DNA of 64,000 nt from Flavobacterium fluviatile (GCF_010645065.1 NZ_JAADZW010000009.1:1-64000); one strand, 5' to 3'. Numbered from the stretch's first letter, positions 8,007 to 18,810 are shown. Notes: a model not told the origin generated them from the letters alone. Translations and numbers: made by a program.

Positions 8007-10100
8007 TTAAAGTCCCTGCGCCTGAATGGCTGTAATTACGACTGTGTTTATAATATCATCTACGGTACAGCCCCTGCTTAAATCGTTTACTGGTTTGTTT
8101 AATCCCTGCAGCATTGGTCCGATTGCCAAAGCACCTGTTTCTCGCTGAACGGCTTTATAAGTATTATTTCCGGTATTTAAATCAGGAAAAATCAACACAC
8201 TCGCCTGCCCTGCCACTTCAGAATCCGGCATTTTGCTTTTTCCTACCGCGCGATCTACTGCAGCATCATACTGAATTGGACCTTCTATTTTTAAGTCAGG
8301 TCGTTTTTGTTTTACTATTTCTGTAGCAGTACGAACTTTTTCGACTTCGTCTCCTTTTCCTGAAGATCCTGAAGAATAAGAAAGCATCGCAATTTTGGGT
8401 TCAATTCCGAAAGCAGCACTTGACTCCGCTGATGAAATAGCGATTTCTGCCAGTTGTTCCGCAGTTGGATTTGGATTGATAGCACAATCGCCAAAAACAG
8501 ATACCCTGTCTTCAAGGCACATAAAAAATACGGATGAAACCACAGATGAATTCGGTTTTGTTTTGATGAATTGCAATGCCGGTAAAATGGTATGTTGTGT
8601 GGTATGTGCTGCTCCCGATACCATTCCGTCTGCATAGCCTTTATACACCATCATAGTTCCAAAATATGAAACATCTTCCATTAAATCCCTTGCCATGGTA
8701 ATACTCACATTTTTTTCTTTTCTAAGCTCATAATAGGTATTGGCATAATCTTCATAATATTCAGATTCGATTGGATTGATAATTTTTACTTTCGAAAAAT
8801 CAAATGTAAGACCGAGTTCGGCAACTTTATTTTCAATTTGTTTTTTATCACCGATAATTGAAATATCCACTACATCCATTGCCAATAATCTGGAAGCTGC
8901 AGTAATAATCCGGTCATCATTTCCTTCAGGTAAAACGATGTGTTTACGATGCTGCTTAGCTCTCTTCACCATATTGTACTGAAACATTTTTGGTGTCATA
9001 CCTTCAGCCTTAAACGTAATTACTCTTTCAGATAAAGGTATAATGTCAACATATTTCTCAAATGTACTGATCGATGTTTCTATTTTATAAGTGTTATTGG
9101 CATAAATCTCAGATTTGATAGCCCCAATTTTATTGGTAATATTATAAGTTCCGCCATCAACAGTAATAATCGGAACGACAGGAGAAAGCCCTTCTATAAG
9201 TTTCAGAATACTTTCTTCCGGAAAAATATTTCCGGTTAAGATAATTCCGGAAATCGTAGGATAATTAGCCGATTCATTAGCCTGCAAAGCCCCTAAAATA
9301 ATATCTGAACGGTCACCGGGCGTTATCACCAAAGCATTATCGTGCAGATGGACCAGATAATTGTGCAACTGCATAGCTCCGACACTGTAGTGCCCAATCT
9401 CATTATTTAAATAATTTTCTCCAAATAAAACCCTGGCATCCAGTTCATTTACAATTTCCTGCATCGTTGGGTTTTCTAAACTAGAAATCATCGGAATCGT
9501 ATTTACCAAAACATTTTCAGGCAGACTTTTTTGCAGTCCTTTTGTAACCAGTTCGATATTTTCAGGCTGAACTTTATTTGCAAAAACCGATAAAACTTCA
9601 ACTTCCTTCACTTTAAAAGAATCGTAAACCAAATATAAACTATCCACTAATTCATCTAAAGTTTTACCAACACCAGAACCAATAATTATAGTTGGAATCC
9701 CCAGGTTTTTAGCAATTAACACATTCAGATCTAATTCGATTGAAGTCCCCTCGCCGGTAAAACTGGTTCCTTCTACCAAAACAAAATCGAGGCGTTCTTC
9801 GAGTTTTTTATATTTTTCAATAATCAAATCTAAAACCTCTCCTATTTTACCTTTGTTTTTCTTCTTTATTAATTTGCTTTTGGTGATGGCATAAGCATCT
9901 TCAAACGTAATATCAAGGTTAAAATGTGATAAAACCGTCTCAATGTGGTTGTCTTGTTCCCCATCGACAAAATCTTCTACAATAGGCCTGAAATAGCCTA
10001 CTTTTGCGGTCTTACCAATCAAAAGGCTCATTAAACCGAGTGTAATTATTGATTTTCCGCTATTCTGATCACTTGTTGCTATGTAAATTGCTTTACTCAT
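8007..10100 (-). CDS. pta: phosphate acetyltransferase, long form
   Basis: 697 aa, the length of the three-domain form. The N-terminal BioD-like P-loop domain begins at residues 6-20 (IATSDQNSGKSII), a DRTGG-type regulatory domain covers about 215-330, and the catalytic PTA_PTB domain runs from about 370 to the end. It interconverts acetyl-CoA plus phosphate with acetyl phosphate plus CoA, feeding AckA downstream. The catalytic domain ends with the conserved GPMLQGLNKPVNDLSRGC. No damage is seen. The two genes should be co-transcribed down to the terminator near 6251. Confidence 0.97.
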   Translation of the reverse strand: MSKAIYIATSDQNSGKSIITLGLMSLLIGKTAKVGYFRPIVEDFVDGEQDNHIETVLSHFNLDITFEDAYAITKSKLIKKKNKGKIGEVLDLIIEKYKKLEERLDFVLVEGTSFTGEGTSIELDLNVLIAKNLGIPTIIIGSGVGKTLDELVDSLYLVYDSFKVKEVEVLSVFANKVQPENIELVTKGLQKSLPENVLVNTIPMISSLENPTMQEIVNELDARVLFGENYLNNEIGHYSVGAMQLHNYLVHLHDNALVITPGDRSDIILGALQANESANYPTISGIILTGNIFPEESILKLIEGLSPVVPIITVDGGTYNITNKIGAIKSEIYANNTYKIETSISTFEKYVDIIPLSERVITFKAEGMTPKMFQYNMVKRAKQHRKHIVLPEGNDDRIITAASRLLAMDVVDISIIGDKKQIENKVAELGLTFDFSKVKIINPIESEYYEDYANTYYELRKEKNVSITMARDLMEDVSYFGTMMVYKGYADGMVSGAAHTTQHTILPALQFIKTKPNSSVVSSVFFMCLEDRVSVFGDCAINPNPTAEQLAEIAISSAESSAAFGIEPKIAMLSYSSGSSGKGDEVEKVRTATEIVKQKRPDLKIEGPIQYDAAVDRAVGKSKMPDSEVAGQASVLIFPDLNTGNNTYKAVQRETGALAIGPMLQGLNKPVNDLSRGCTVDDIINTVVITAIQAQGL

Positions 10101-10145
10101 AAGATATATTTTTAAAACTGAACATATTTTTTACAATTAAAAAAG

Positions 10146-11216
10146 CTAAAACCATCGCCTTTTTTTGAAATAAATAATCAAAGCTATCACTAATAAAAAC
10201 ATGCCTCCCATAACGATAAAATAGCCATTTTTGGTTTTAAGCTCAGGCATATTTTCGAAATTCATTCCGTAAACTCCAACAATAAAAGTAAGCGGAATAA
10301 AAATCGCCGAAATGATGGTCAGTGTTTTCATGATTTCGTTCATTTTCCGGCTTTGTTCAGAAAAATAGAAATTCGAAGCACTTTCAAGAGAACTCATATC
10401 CGACTCAATCTGCTCTAAAAGTTCCAGACTTTTTTGATGCAGCCTGACAAAGAAGTTAAATGTCTCTTTTTGAATAAGTGAATTTTCATCATCGTCTTTG
10501 ATTGTTTTTAAATAATATAAAGAATCCCGAAGCGGCACTATAGAACGTTTTAAGAAATTAAAGTTATCACGGTGGTTTTCAATCTTTTCCAGAATAATCG
10601 GATCAGCCCCTTTTTTGGTTAAATCGATTAATTCTTCGATGCTGTCTTCCTCATCTTCGATAGTAATGTAAAAGTTTTCCATTACGGCATCCAGCAATAA
10701 ATAAAGCAGATAATCTACCTTTTTGGTTCTGACGATTCCGGCATGAGTACGCAGTCGATCGCGTATGTGTGTAAAGAAATCACTTCGTTTTTCCTGAAAC
10801 GAAATCAGTATTCCGTCTTTTAAAATAAAACTAAGCTGTTCTACTTTAAGACCATCTGAATATTCAGAAGGCAAAAGTGATTTTATATTAAAAAATATAA
10901 TATCGTCCCGTTCTTCGAGTTTGGTTCTTTTGGAAGTATTTAAAATATCGGCAAGTAAAAAATCGTCCAGCTTAAAATGAGCCCCGATGGTTTTAAGCAC
11001 ATTAAGATTGTTCAATCCGTGAATGTTAAGCCAGTTGTTTTTAGTATAATCAAAGCAGGAATTTAAGGCTAAAACCGTAAACTTCTCATATTCAACTACG
11101 TCTTGGTCATTATATACAAAAAGTTGCATTTCAGTCTCAAGTTCCTTATGCGAACCTGTGTACTCTAATGTGACATGCTGTAGTTTACGGCCTTTCTTGT
11201 ATTTGATCTTTCTCAT
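10146..11216 (-). CDS. corA: CorA-type magnesium/cobalt transporter
   Basis: 356 aa. A large soluble N-terminal domain forms the cytoplasmic funnel and two C-terminal membrane helices form the pore. The signature YGMNFENMPEL, which contains the GMN selectivity motif, lies between helix 1 (TIISAIFIPLTFIVGV) and helix 2 (FIVMGGMFLLVIALIIYF). The chain ends in the basic tail KKRRWF. It is expected to be a pentamer in the inner membrane that takes up Mg2+. It appears to be transcribed alone. Confidence 0.95.
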   Translation of the reverse strand: MRKIKYKKGRKLQHVTLEYTGSHKELETEMQLFVYNDQDVVEYEKFTVLALNSCFDYTKNNWLNIHGLNNLNVLKTIGAHFKLDDFLLADILNTSKRTKLEERDDIIFFNIKSLLPSEYSDGLKVEQLSFILKDGILISFQEKRSDFFTHIRDRLRTHAGIVRTKKVDYLLYLLLDAVMENFYITIEDEEDSIEELIDLTKKGADPIILEKIENHRDNFNFLKRSIVPLRDSLYYLKTIKDDDENSLIQKETFNFFVRLHQKSLELLEQIESDMSSLESASNFYFSEQSRKMNEIMKTLTIISAIFIPLTFIVGVYGMNFENMPELKTKNGYFIVMGGMFLLVIALIIYFKKRRWF

Positions 11217-11331
11217 TCAAAAAAAATTACAATAGTAATATTACGAAAAAGAATCGTGATAGGAAATGACAATTTTCAGATTGTGGAAAACATACATAAT
11301 AAAAATACAGTATTTACTACTTTTAAAATTA

Positions 11332-11361
11332 AACCCTGCAGGGTATAAAATCTGCAGGGTT
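11332..11361. repeat. palindromic intergenic repeat
   Basis: AACCCTGCAG, a 10-base loop, then CTGCAGGGTT: perfect 10-bp arms in the spacer between the GDPD and corA genes. Palindromes of this type are common in flavobacterial genomes. It may form a hairpin behind the leftward corA gene, but there is no clear T-run. Confidence 0.55.
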
Positions 11362-11397
11362 GTTTGTCAGGATATTAATAGTTTAAAAAAGCTTACA

Positions 11398-12297
11398 TCA
11401 GTTTCCTAAAACTCTTTCCGGATAATCACTAATAATACCATCTACCTCAAACGAGATCATTGCACTGATATCTGCTGGTTCATTAACTGTCCAGGGAATT
11501 ATTTTTATGCCTTTTTTACGAAGTGAATCACAAAATTGCGTATTTACCAATTTAAAATGCGGGCTATAAATTTCCGGTTTGAAATCAAGCTGCGCCAGAT
11601 TTTTTTCGATACCCGGTTTATTCGTCAAAAAAGCAATAGTAACCTCATGATATTTTTTTCTCAAAATATTTAAAGGCAACGGATCAAAAGATTGGATATT
11701 TACCCTTTCCAAAATAGCTTTTGATTTCAAAACCTGCATTAGCAAATCAACAAACACATCAGGCTGTGGCTGGCTTTTACCATATTCTTCCTTGTTTGAT
11801 TTTATTTCAATATTATAACGAATCGGTTTGTGACGCTTCATCTTAGCATAATCCTCAATACTATCCAAAACCTCAGCCAATAAGGGCTTGTAGGTTTTTA
11901 TCTTTTGTTGCTGCGGAAAAAGTGCATTCCCTTTTGAACCAATATCGAACTTGCGGATGCTGTCATAATTCATCGTATAGAGATTGAACGATTTTTCGTT
12001 TTCTTTTGAAATCAAACTTCCATCAGGTGTCATCACATAGTGAGAAGACATGAAAGGTTCGTGAGAAACCACTACTTTATGATCCTTCGAAATTACGACA
12101 TCTAATTCGATCACATCTACCCCTTTTTCAACGGCACTTTTAAAGGCTGGCAGACTATTCTCCGGAAAATTGCCACGGTCTCCCCTATGTCCCTGTACCT
12201 CTGTTTTTGAAGTGTTCAGATGTTGTTTTTTAACCGAATTACAAGCTATAAATAAGAATGCCAGTAGTCCTAAAACTTTTAATTTATCAATGCTCAT
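11398..12297 (-). CDS. glycerophosphodiester phosphodiesterase, lipoprotein
   Basis: 299 aa with a lipoprotein signal ending at a lipobox-like LFIAC (Cys19), so it is probably anchored in the envelope. The GDPD active site is complete: H37-R38 in GHRGDRGNFPENS, E46, then E64 and D66 in VIELDV, and H79 in SHEP. It hydrolyses glycerophosphodiesters to glycerol 3-phosphate and an alcohol. Its start overlaps the stop of the metallophosphoesterase by 4 bases (ATGA), so the two are translationally coupled. Both follow the SusD/SusC genes, which suggests they process an imported phosphodiester. Confidence 0.94.
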   Translation of the reverse strand: MSIDKLKVLGLLAFLFIACNSVKKQHLNTSKTEVQGHRGDRGNFPENSLPAFKSAVEKGVDVIELDVVISKDHKVVVSHEPFMSSHYVMTPDGSLISKENEKSFNLYTMNYDSIRKFDIGSKGNALFPQQQKIKTYKPLLAEVLDSIEDYAKMKRHKPIRYNIEIKSNKEEYGKSQPQPDVFVDLLMQVLKSKAILERVNIQSFDPLPLNILRKKYHEVTIAFLTNKPGIEKNLAQLDFKPEIYSPHFKLVNTQFCDSLRKKGIKIIPWTVNEPADISAMISFEVDGIISDYPERVLGN

Positions 12298-13865
12298 TTT
12301 GCTAAAGTTTCTATGCGGTAAGTTTTAGTAGCAGTATGCGTTTTGCCAAACATATCCGTTGCCTTGATCTCTATGGTGTGAGTTCCCGTTTCCAAATTTG
12401 CTTTCAGGTCGCCGCGCCATACATGTGTACTTTTGATTGGATTTGACGAACGCCTGCCTGGCATCAATTTATCTGTAGTATCCCACTCGTACACTAATTC
12501 TACGTAGGAAGGATCCTGTTCAGAAACAAATTCCATATCTTTCCATTCTCCTGTGTCAATTCGGTATTGCACTTTATCACCTTCTTTCCCCATAAAGAAA
12601 TTGGCATACACACCCGCTTTGGTATTTTTTGCCTTGGCCACCACTTTGGGAGCAAAAACCTGCATCTGGTGTTCTTTAGGCTTACCTGCCACTTTGTAAT
12701 CTACGGTATATTGATTGCCTTTAAAATTAATAAAAGCATATCCTTTTTGGGTTCCATCACGCATTACCGAAATTGGAATTCCTTTTTCATCTAATTTACC
12801 CGAATACCAATCGCCTGAAGTGGTCCCGACATTGTAATGATGATGCGGTTTTTCCTGCAACCATCCGTCTTTTTTATCAAAAAAATCCTGACGCTGAATG
12901 TGGGTATGTGCCGATAAGGATAAGGTGTTTGGATAATCTTTTAAAAGCTGAAACAATTTATTTCGGTCTTCATCTCTAAAAGCGTCATCATCAGGTTCGC
13001 TCAACGGAATATGGAAAGCCACCACAATTAAATGGTCTTTGGGTACAAATTTTAAGTCATTTTCAACAAACTGTAATTGGTCTTCCCTAAAACCTCCCCA
13101 ATACCCCTTAGCATCACGAGGATCCGGATACAATACATCATCTAAAACAATGAAATGCACTTTTCCGTAATTAAAGGCATAATTTGCAGGACCAAAATGT
13201 GCTTCATACGTTTCATCTGCCCTTTCATCTGTGGTTGCATCAAAATTCAAATCGTGATTTCCTAGTAAGTTATACCAGGGAATTCCGACCTTTTTAACTG
13301 CTTTGATATAGGGATTGAATAAACTCAAATCGTTGCCAACCAAATCTCCCAAACTTAGTCCAAAAGGCACATTTTTGATTCCTTCTACCTCAGCTACTAC
13401 TCCTCTGTAAAAATAATCGATTTCCTCTAAGTTGTAAGGCTGCGGATCTCCAAAGATAAGCGCTGTAAAATCATCATTTTCTTTGGTAACATACAAACCA
13501 AAATCAACTGAGTCAGGCAATTTACCTGTAGGAGCTACACCCTCAAATTTTGATTTTGGTGAACCTTCGGGTTTATGGTTGTAAAAAAACTTAGGTAAAT
13601 TATCCTCGTTTAATGCCACTGCATAACCGGCTGGTTTTATTACTGAAATAATAGCTTCAGTAGTCAGCGGCAACGCATATTTTCCGTTTTTATCGGTGCG
13701 CACTACTTCTTTTCCGTTGGTTACTGAAATATTTGCTATGCCTTTTTCTTTATTTTCTTTTTTACCATTTCGGTTAGCATCCTCATACACAAAGCCCGTA
13801 ACTGTTTGTGCAGACAGATATGCTGAACACAATAATAGTCCCGCTATAAAACTCTTTTTAATCAT
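12294..13865 (-). CDS. calcineurin-like metallophosphoesterase with N- and C-terminal beta domains
   Basis: 523 aa. A signal peptide (residues 1-19) leads into a SdrD/carboxypeptidase-like beta domain (TVTGFVYEDANRNGKKE, about 20-110). The metallophosphoesterase core follows, with IFGDPQ, GDLVGND, LLGNHD, the FHIPL strand and SAHTHIQ, which are the metal ligands. A MetallophosC-type beta domain fills about residues 360-520. It should cleave phosphomono- or diesters in the periplasm. It lies 25 bases after the SusD gene and overlaps the GDPD gene, so these four form one transport-and-cleavage operon. Confidence 0.93.
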   Translation of the reverse strand: MIKKSFIAGLLLCSAYLSAQTVTGFVYEDANRNGKKENKEKGIANISVTNGKEVVRTDKNGKYALPLTTEAIISVIKPAGYAVALNEDNLPKFFYNHKPEGSPKSKFEGVAPTGKLPDSVDFGLYVTKENDDFTALIFGDPQPYNLEEIDYFYRGVVAEVEGIKNVPFGLSLGDLVGNDLSLFNPYIKAVKKVGIPWYNLLGNHDLNFDATTDERADETYEAHFGPANYAFNYGKVHFIVLDDVLYPDPRDAKGYWGGFREDQLQFVENDLKFVPKDHLIVVAFHIPLSEPDDDAFRDEDRNKLFQLLKDYPNTLSLSAHTHIQRQDFFDKKDGWLQEKPHHHYNVGTTSGDWYSGKLDEKGIPISVMRDGTQKGYAFINFKGNQYTVDYKVAGKPKEHQMQVFAPKVVAKAKNTKAGVYANFFMGKEGDKVQYRIDTGEWKDMEFVSEQDPSYVELVYEWDTTDKLMPGRRSSNPIKSTHVWRGDLKANLETGTHTIEIKATDMFGKTHTATKTYRIETLAK

Positions 13866-13890
13866 TTTTAAACTATTTTATGTTTAGTAA

Positions 13891-15327
13891 TTAATCAATA
13901 GTATCCCACCACACTTTTGTATTTATGTCATCATTTCCTAGCATTTGTACCGCTTCCTGATAATTTTCAGCATTATACAAAAGCTGATCTGTAGGGTACG
14001 TAAAGCGAGCCGGCATTACGGCATTATTGAGCATAGCCGAAGTAGTAGGTAATTTTGGAAAACCTGTTCTTCTGTACTCGAACCATTGTTGGTAATCCGT
14101 AAAATATAAAGCGTAATATTTTTGAAGCATTATTTTTTCTAATGATCCATCGTATGCAACAGCAGGATTTGAAAAATAATCTGCCGGTGTTACCGCTCCA
14201 ACTTGTTCTATTGCCGCTTTAACGCCGTTCATATAATGCGTCTCGGGATCATTGATTAATCCACGCTGCGCTAATTCGGCTTTAATAAAACAAACCTCAG
14301 CATAAGTAAGTATCATAATTTTCATAGGAGCCTCCGCCTGATTTCTATTTAAAGTTGAGGCATTGTATTGAAATTGAGAATCAGAACCGGTGTAGGCACT
14401 TGGAATACCTTTATAACCCAAATTAACGCCTTTAAAATCAGTAGCTGTAGTGGCCATCACGGCTCTTCTGGGATCATTAAAAGTGTTCAGATTGTCTATA
14501 AAAAAAGAAGCCATTTTGATCGCGTTATTAAAATCCTGTGGTCTTCCCCAAGGAGAAACATTCGCACCTACTCCGGTAACCTGCAACATTGCTGATTCTG
14601 CAGTATTAGTAAAAACCGGATATTGCGCAGGATTTTGTACGATGGATACTAACTTTTGTAACGCATTGGTTTCTGATCTATTCGAAATTCTCAACAGCAA
14701 TCTCATGTGTAGGGAATTGGTGAATTTTTGCCATTTTGCCACGTCATTTTGAAAAAGGATGTCACTGGCATAAATCATTCCGGCTTTCACATCGTATAAG
14801 CTATTGGCTTTTTCCAAATCAGTCAATAAAGTTTCGTAGATAAATTGTTGAGTATCATAAGCTGGATATAATACTCCATTTTCTCCTTGTACAGCCTCTG
14901 TCATGGGTACAGGACCAAAAATATCGGTCAAGTTCGCATAAATCCAGGCATTTAAAGTAAGTGCTATGGCTTCATAATTGGCATCCCCGGCTTTTTCGGC
15001 TGCGGTACGCATTTCGCGCACACCTGCTAACCATCGATACGAAGTATTCCACGAAGAATTACCAATATTAGGGCTCACATCATAACGATGCAAACCTCCT
15101 GAAACACTTGGAAAAGGTAATGAAACCTGCATCAGATTAAAGGTTACATCAGTGCTTCTTTGTGCATGATGGCTTGTCATTCCGTAAAGAATTGGGTTTA
15201 ATAAAGTACCCGGACTAATTTCGGCTATGAGGTTCGGGTTTTCATTTAATTCTTCAAAATCCCCCGTACAGGCATTATTTATAAATAATAGCGTTAAAAT
15301 TACCGCTACAATTGCTATCTTTTTCAT
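13891..15327 (-). CDS. SusD/RagB-family outer-membrane lipoprotein
   Basis: 478 aa. A lipoprotein signal ends at Cys20 (FINNACTGDFEELNENPN), followed by the helical TPR-type SusD fold. SusD proteins form the lid over a SusC channel and bind the substrate outside the cell. The C-terminus has the usual FTDYQQWFEYRRTGFP and ARFTYPTDQ blocks of the SusD/RagB family. It starts 9 bases after the SusC stop. The ligand cannot be read directly, but the two phosphoesterases downstream point to a phosphorylated compound rather than a glycan. Confidence 0.93.
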   Translation of the reverse strand: MKKIAIVAVILTLLFINNACTGDFEELNENPNLIAEISPGTLLNPILYGMTSHHAQRSTDVTFNLMQVSLPFPSVSGGLHRYDVSPNIGNSSWNTSYRWLAGVREMRTAAEKAGDANYEAIALTLNAWIYANLTDIFGPVPMTEAVQGENGVLYPAYDTQQFIYETLLTDLEKANSLYDVKAGMIYASDILFQNDVAKWQKFTNSLHMRLLLRISNRSETNALQKLVSIVQNPAQYPVFTNTAESAMLQVTGVGANVSPWGRPQDFNNAIKMASFFIDNLNTFNDPRRAVMATTATDFKGVNLGYKGIPSAYTGSDSQFQYNASTLNRNQAEAPMKIMILTYAEVCFIKAELAQRGLINDPETHYMNGVKAAIEQVGAVTPADYFSNPAVAYDGSLEKIMLQKYYALYFTDYQQWFEYRRTGFPKLPTTSAMLNNAVMPARFTYPTDQLLYNAENYQEAVQMLGNDDINTKVWWDTID

Positions 15328-15336
15328 GTGTTTCTG

Positions 15337-18300
15337 TTATAAGTTTAACTTTAAATTGAACCCATAGGTAGCCGGAGAAGGCATTTGTCCCATTTCTACA
15401 CCAGGTAATATCGTATTTCCGTTAAGGGCCGCTGTTTCAGGATCGTAAATAGGGAAATCTGATATCACGGCTAAGTCTCTTCCAAAAACCGACAATTGTG
15501 CCCCCTGAATTCCTGTATTTTTAAGCCAGGATTTAGGAAAATCATATCCAAAACTTATTTCGCGAAGTTTTAAGAAAGACGCATCAAAAGAGTTGGATTC
15601 TATATTTGCTCTTCTGTAATAGCGTGTATAATAATCCGGAAGCGTTACCTCAGTTGTATTTTCAGAATAAGAACCATCCGCATTTTGTACCACACCATCA
15701 CCTACAATAAACCCTTGCTCTCTTCCCATCAATGTCCCTTTTAATTTACCCTGTTCCATCATTTTATGATGTGTTTGAGAATAAATAATTCCGCCATACT
15801 GACCGTCAAGTGTAACACTAGCTGTGAAATTTCCTATTGTAAACACATTGGTAAATCCTGCTTTCCAATCCGGGCTTGCATCACCTATATATTGAATATC
15901 GGCTGGATAAGCTGGCAGTCCGGCAGCATCATAGACAATATTTCCCTGAGGATCCCGAACGAAACCGTACCCATAAATAGCAGTTGTAGTACCACCTACT
16001 TTCCCAATTAATGAAGCTGTTCCTCCTTCACCAATTACAAATTGATCATCAGCACCATCGGCTAATTCTAAAATTTTATTCCAGTTACGCGACCAGTTTA
16101 AAGTGGATTTCCATTTAAAACCGGGATTTTCTATAATTGTTCCGCCTAAAACTAATTCTATACCTCTGTTTCTAACATTTCCAGCATTGGTTACCCGGCT
16201 GGAATAGCCTGTGCTGTAATCTAAAGGCACTGTGATAATTTGATTTTTAGTATTACTTTCATAAACAGTTGCATCCAGGCTTACTCTTTTATTTAGCATA
16301 AATAATTCAAAGCCAGTTTCAAAACTCGTCGTAATTTCCGGCTGGAAACCATTATTGAACAAACTAACATCCGTTACTGCCGAGCTCGGAAAATCGGATT
16401 GTCCGTAATATTTACTCGTTTTGTAAGGCTCTGTATCATTACCCACCTGAGCAAATGAAAAACGGTATTTTAAGTAATCAATAGCTCTTGGCATTTGAAA
16501 CATTTCCGAAAGCACAAAACTGGTATTAACAGACGGGTAAAAAAAGGAATTGTTTTGAACAGGAAGTGTACTTGACCAGTCATTACGTCCTGTAATATCT
16601 ACGAAAATATAATCTTTAAACGCAAATGATAAAAGTCCGTACAAACTGTTTACTTCTCTATTGCTATCATCCCTTCTCACTAAAGGAGTTGTTACACCAT
16701 TGGTAAGTTTATATACATCCGGTACCACAAGACCTTCTACCTCCGCTTCCATTTTTCTATATTTTTGAGTTCTTGTATTTCCTCCTACTGAACCAGAAAA
16801 TGAAAAGTTTTCACTAAAATCGTTTTTATATGATAATAAGAAATCGTTATTCACTTCCTGCATAAAAACATCCTGAGTTTTAAAAAACCCTTTTGCATAT
16901 CTGTTAATACTATAAGGACGACGTTGCTGCCTGTTTTGATTATAGGTATTTAAGGATGTTCTCATCATCAGGTCTAAATGATTTCCTAAATCAATAGTAG
17001 CCGAAAGGTTTCCTACTAACTGACTACTTTCTAATGGATTGGTAGCTTCATAAGCAATCAAAAACGGATTATCGATATAAGAACTGTACGGATTTATTTG
17101 ATCAATATTCTCTAAGCCATTCATCCAGATATCTCTATACCAGTCTAAATCAACATTCGGATTTTGAAAAATCATAAAATAAGCGATCGAACCATTATTA
17201 TAACCAGTTGATGGAAGGTTATCACTCATTCTATTATTGTAATTAATAGAAGTATTAATTTTAATTCTTTTGGATATTTGATAATTTGCATTTACCGCCG
17301 CGGTAAATCGTTCAAAACCCGTGTTTGGCATAATCCATTCGTTCTTTTGATGACCAAATGAGGCACGCATGGAACCATTTTCGTCTCCACCTTGTAAAGA
17401 AATATTGTTGTTAAGTGTAATTCCGGTGTTCCAGAAGTCTTTTCTATTGTCTTTATAAGCTCGCCACAATGTTCTTTCCGCCCCCTGGCCTTGTACTATA
17501 GGATCGTATTGGTAATAATACTGATTGCTAAATTTAGGACCAAAAGCACTACTGGTTCCACTTGTACTCGCACCATCTTCTGAAGCGCCGTACGAATAAT
17601 ACATTTCGCCATCAGAATTAAAACCTTTACCCGTTCCCTGACCATACTCGTATTGAAAGTCAGGCCATCTTTGAATCACGTCAAACGTTGCTCCAGTACT
17701 TAAAGTAACTCCTAACCCTTTACTTTTTTTACCTGACTTAGTAGTAATAATCAACGCACCATTTGCCGCACGGCTACCATATAAAGCCGTCGCGCCGGCA
17801 CCCTTTAAGACGGTTACACTTTCAATATCATCAAGATTTAAATCCGAAATTCCATTCCCATAATCGATTGGAGAATCTTCGCCCATGTAAGCAGTTGACG
17901 AACCCGAAGTGGTCATCTGAGGCTGCATGGGTACACCATCTACTACAATAAGTGCCTGATTGTCATTGATATCAATAGATCTGTTTCCTCTTAAAATAAT
18001 GGATTGTGAATTAATTGGTCCAGATCCAGAAGAGGTAATATTTAACCCGGCCACTTTTCCTTTTAAAGCAGACGACCAGTTGTTTGGTGTTGTCTTTTCG
18101 ATCTCATCTGCTTTTAATGTCTGTTGTGCAAATCCTAGTCGTTTCTCTTCACGTTTGATTCCGAGTGCTGTTACCACCACATCGTTCAACTGGTTTGATT
18201 TTTCCTGAAGTTTCACCGTGATAAAAGAAGAGGAAGCTGATATTTCCTGATTTTCAAAACCAAGAAAGGAAATTACCAAAACAGCATTGGCAGGAACATT

Positions 18301-18768
18301 TATGCTGAAATTTCCATTAAAATCAGTAGTTACACTATTTGAAGTTCCCTTTTGTGTCACCGATGCACCCGGCAACGACATTCCTGTCTGATCTATGACT
18401 TTACCTTTCACCATCACATTTTCTGCCAAAAGTCTTCTAACTGTAATAGTTGAATTTATTTTGGTAAACTGAAAACCGGCTTGATGGCTAATTTTATTTA
18501 AAATTTTATCGATCGGTTCACTCACGCTGTGAATTGAAAATCGCTGTGAACATTGCAATACTTTTTCATCATAGATAAAGGTATAATCCGTTTTACTTTC
18601 AATTGTTTCAAATACTTCGGTGATTGAAGCATTATTCAGGTTCATTGAAATAGGCTGGTCAGCACTAGAATTTGCGGCTATCACATTGCCGGATATTAGA
18701 AGAGTGCTTAGCAAATAAATATATTTGCGTATTAATTGATTCAAAAAAAATTGTAGTTTCGTATTCAT
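15337..18768 (-). CDS. SusC/RagA-family TonB-dependent receptor with STN signalling domain
   Basis: 1143 aa. After the N-terminal membrane segment come an STN domain (about residues 38-112, ISMNLNNASITEVFETIESK), a carboxypeptidase-regulatory-like beta domain (GKVIDQTGMSLPGASV, about 119-195), the TonB box region, a plug (NQALIVVDGVPM) and a long beta-barrel. The STN domain is the part that contacts a FecR anti-sigma factor, and FecR and an ECF sigma gene lie directly upstream. So this is a sensing transporter that turns on its own operon when substrate binds. Confidence 0.95.
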   Translation of the reverse strand: MNTKLQFFLNQLIRKYIYLLSTLLISGNVIAANSSADQPISMNLNNASITEVFETIESKTDYTFIYDEKVLQCSQRFSIHSVSEPIDKILNKISHQAGFQFTKINSTITVRRLLAENVMVKGKVIDQTGMSLPGASVTQKGTSNSVTTDFNGNFSINVPANAVLVISFLGFENQEISASSSFITVKLQEKSNQLNDVVVTALGIKREEKRLGFAQQTLKADEIEKTTPNNWSSALKGKVAGLNITSSGSGPINSQSIILRGNRSIDINDNQALIVVDGVPMQPQMTTSGSSTAYMGEDSPIDYGNGISDLNLDDIESVTVLKGAGATALYGSRAANGALIITTKSGKKSKGLGVTLSTGATFDVIQRWPDFQYEYGQGTGKGFNSDGEMYYSYGASEDGASTSGTSSAFGPKFSNQYYYQYDPIVQGQGAERTLWRAYKDNRKDFWNTGITLNNNISLQGGDENGSMRASFGHQKNEWIMPNTGFERFTAAVNANYQISKRIKINTSINYNNRMSDNLPSTGYNNGSIAYFMIFQNPNVDLDWYRDIWMNGLENIDQINPYSSYIDNPFLIAYEATNPLESSQLVGNLSATIDLGNHLDLMMRTSLNTYNQNRQQRRPYSINRYAKGFFKTQDVFMQEVNNDFLLSYKNDFSENFSFSGSVGGNTRTQKYRKMEAEVEGLVVPDVYKLTNGVTTPLVRRDDSNREVNSLYGLLSFAFKDYIFVDITGRNDWSSTLPVQNNSFFYPSVNTSFVLSEMFQMPRAIDYLKYRFSFAQVGNDTEPYKTSKYYGQSDFPSSAVTDVSLFNNGFQPEITTSFETGFELFMLNKRVSLDATVYESNTKNQIITVPLDYSTGYSSRVTNAGNVRNRGIELVLGGTIIENPGFKWKSTLNWSRNWNKILELADGADDQFVIGEGGTASLIGKVGGTTTAIYGYGFVRDPQGNIVYDAAGLPAYPADIQYIGDASPDWKAGFTNVFTIGNFTASVTLDGQYGGIIYSQTHHKMMEQGKLKGTLMGREQGFIVGDGVVQNADGSYSENTTEVTLPDYYTRYYRRANIESNSFDASFLKLREISFGYDFPKSWLKNTGIQGAQLSVFGRDLAVISDFPIYDPETAALNGNTILPGVEMGQMPSPATYGFNLKLNL

Positions 18769-18810
18769 TACTTTAAGGCTAAAAATTTTGTTTTGTAGTC
18801 TTTTTAATTT

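Noticed and set aside
8315..8635. 106-residue frame inside pta (same strand, other frame)
   Set aside because: It lies wholly within the pta gene, has poor composition and no recognisable motif. The pta frame is intact.
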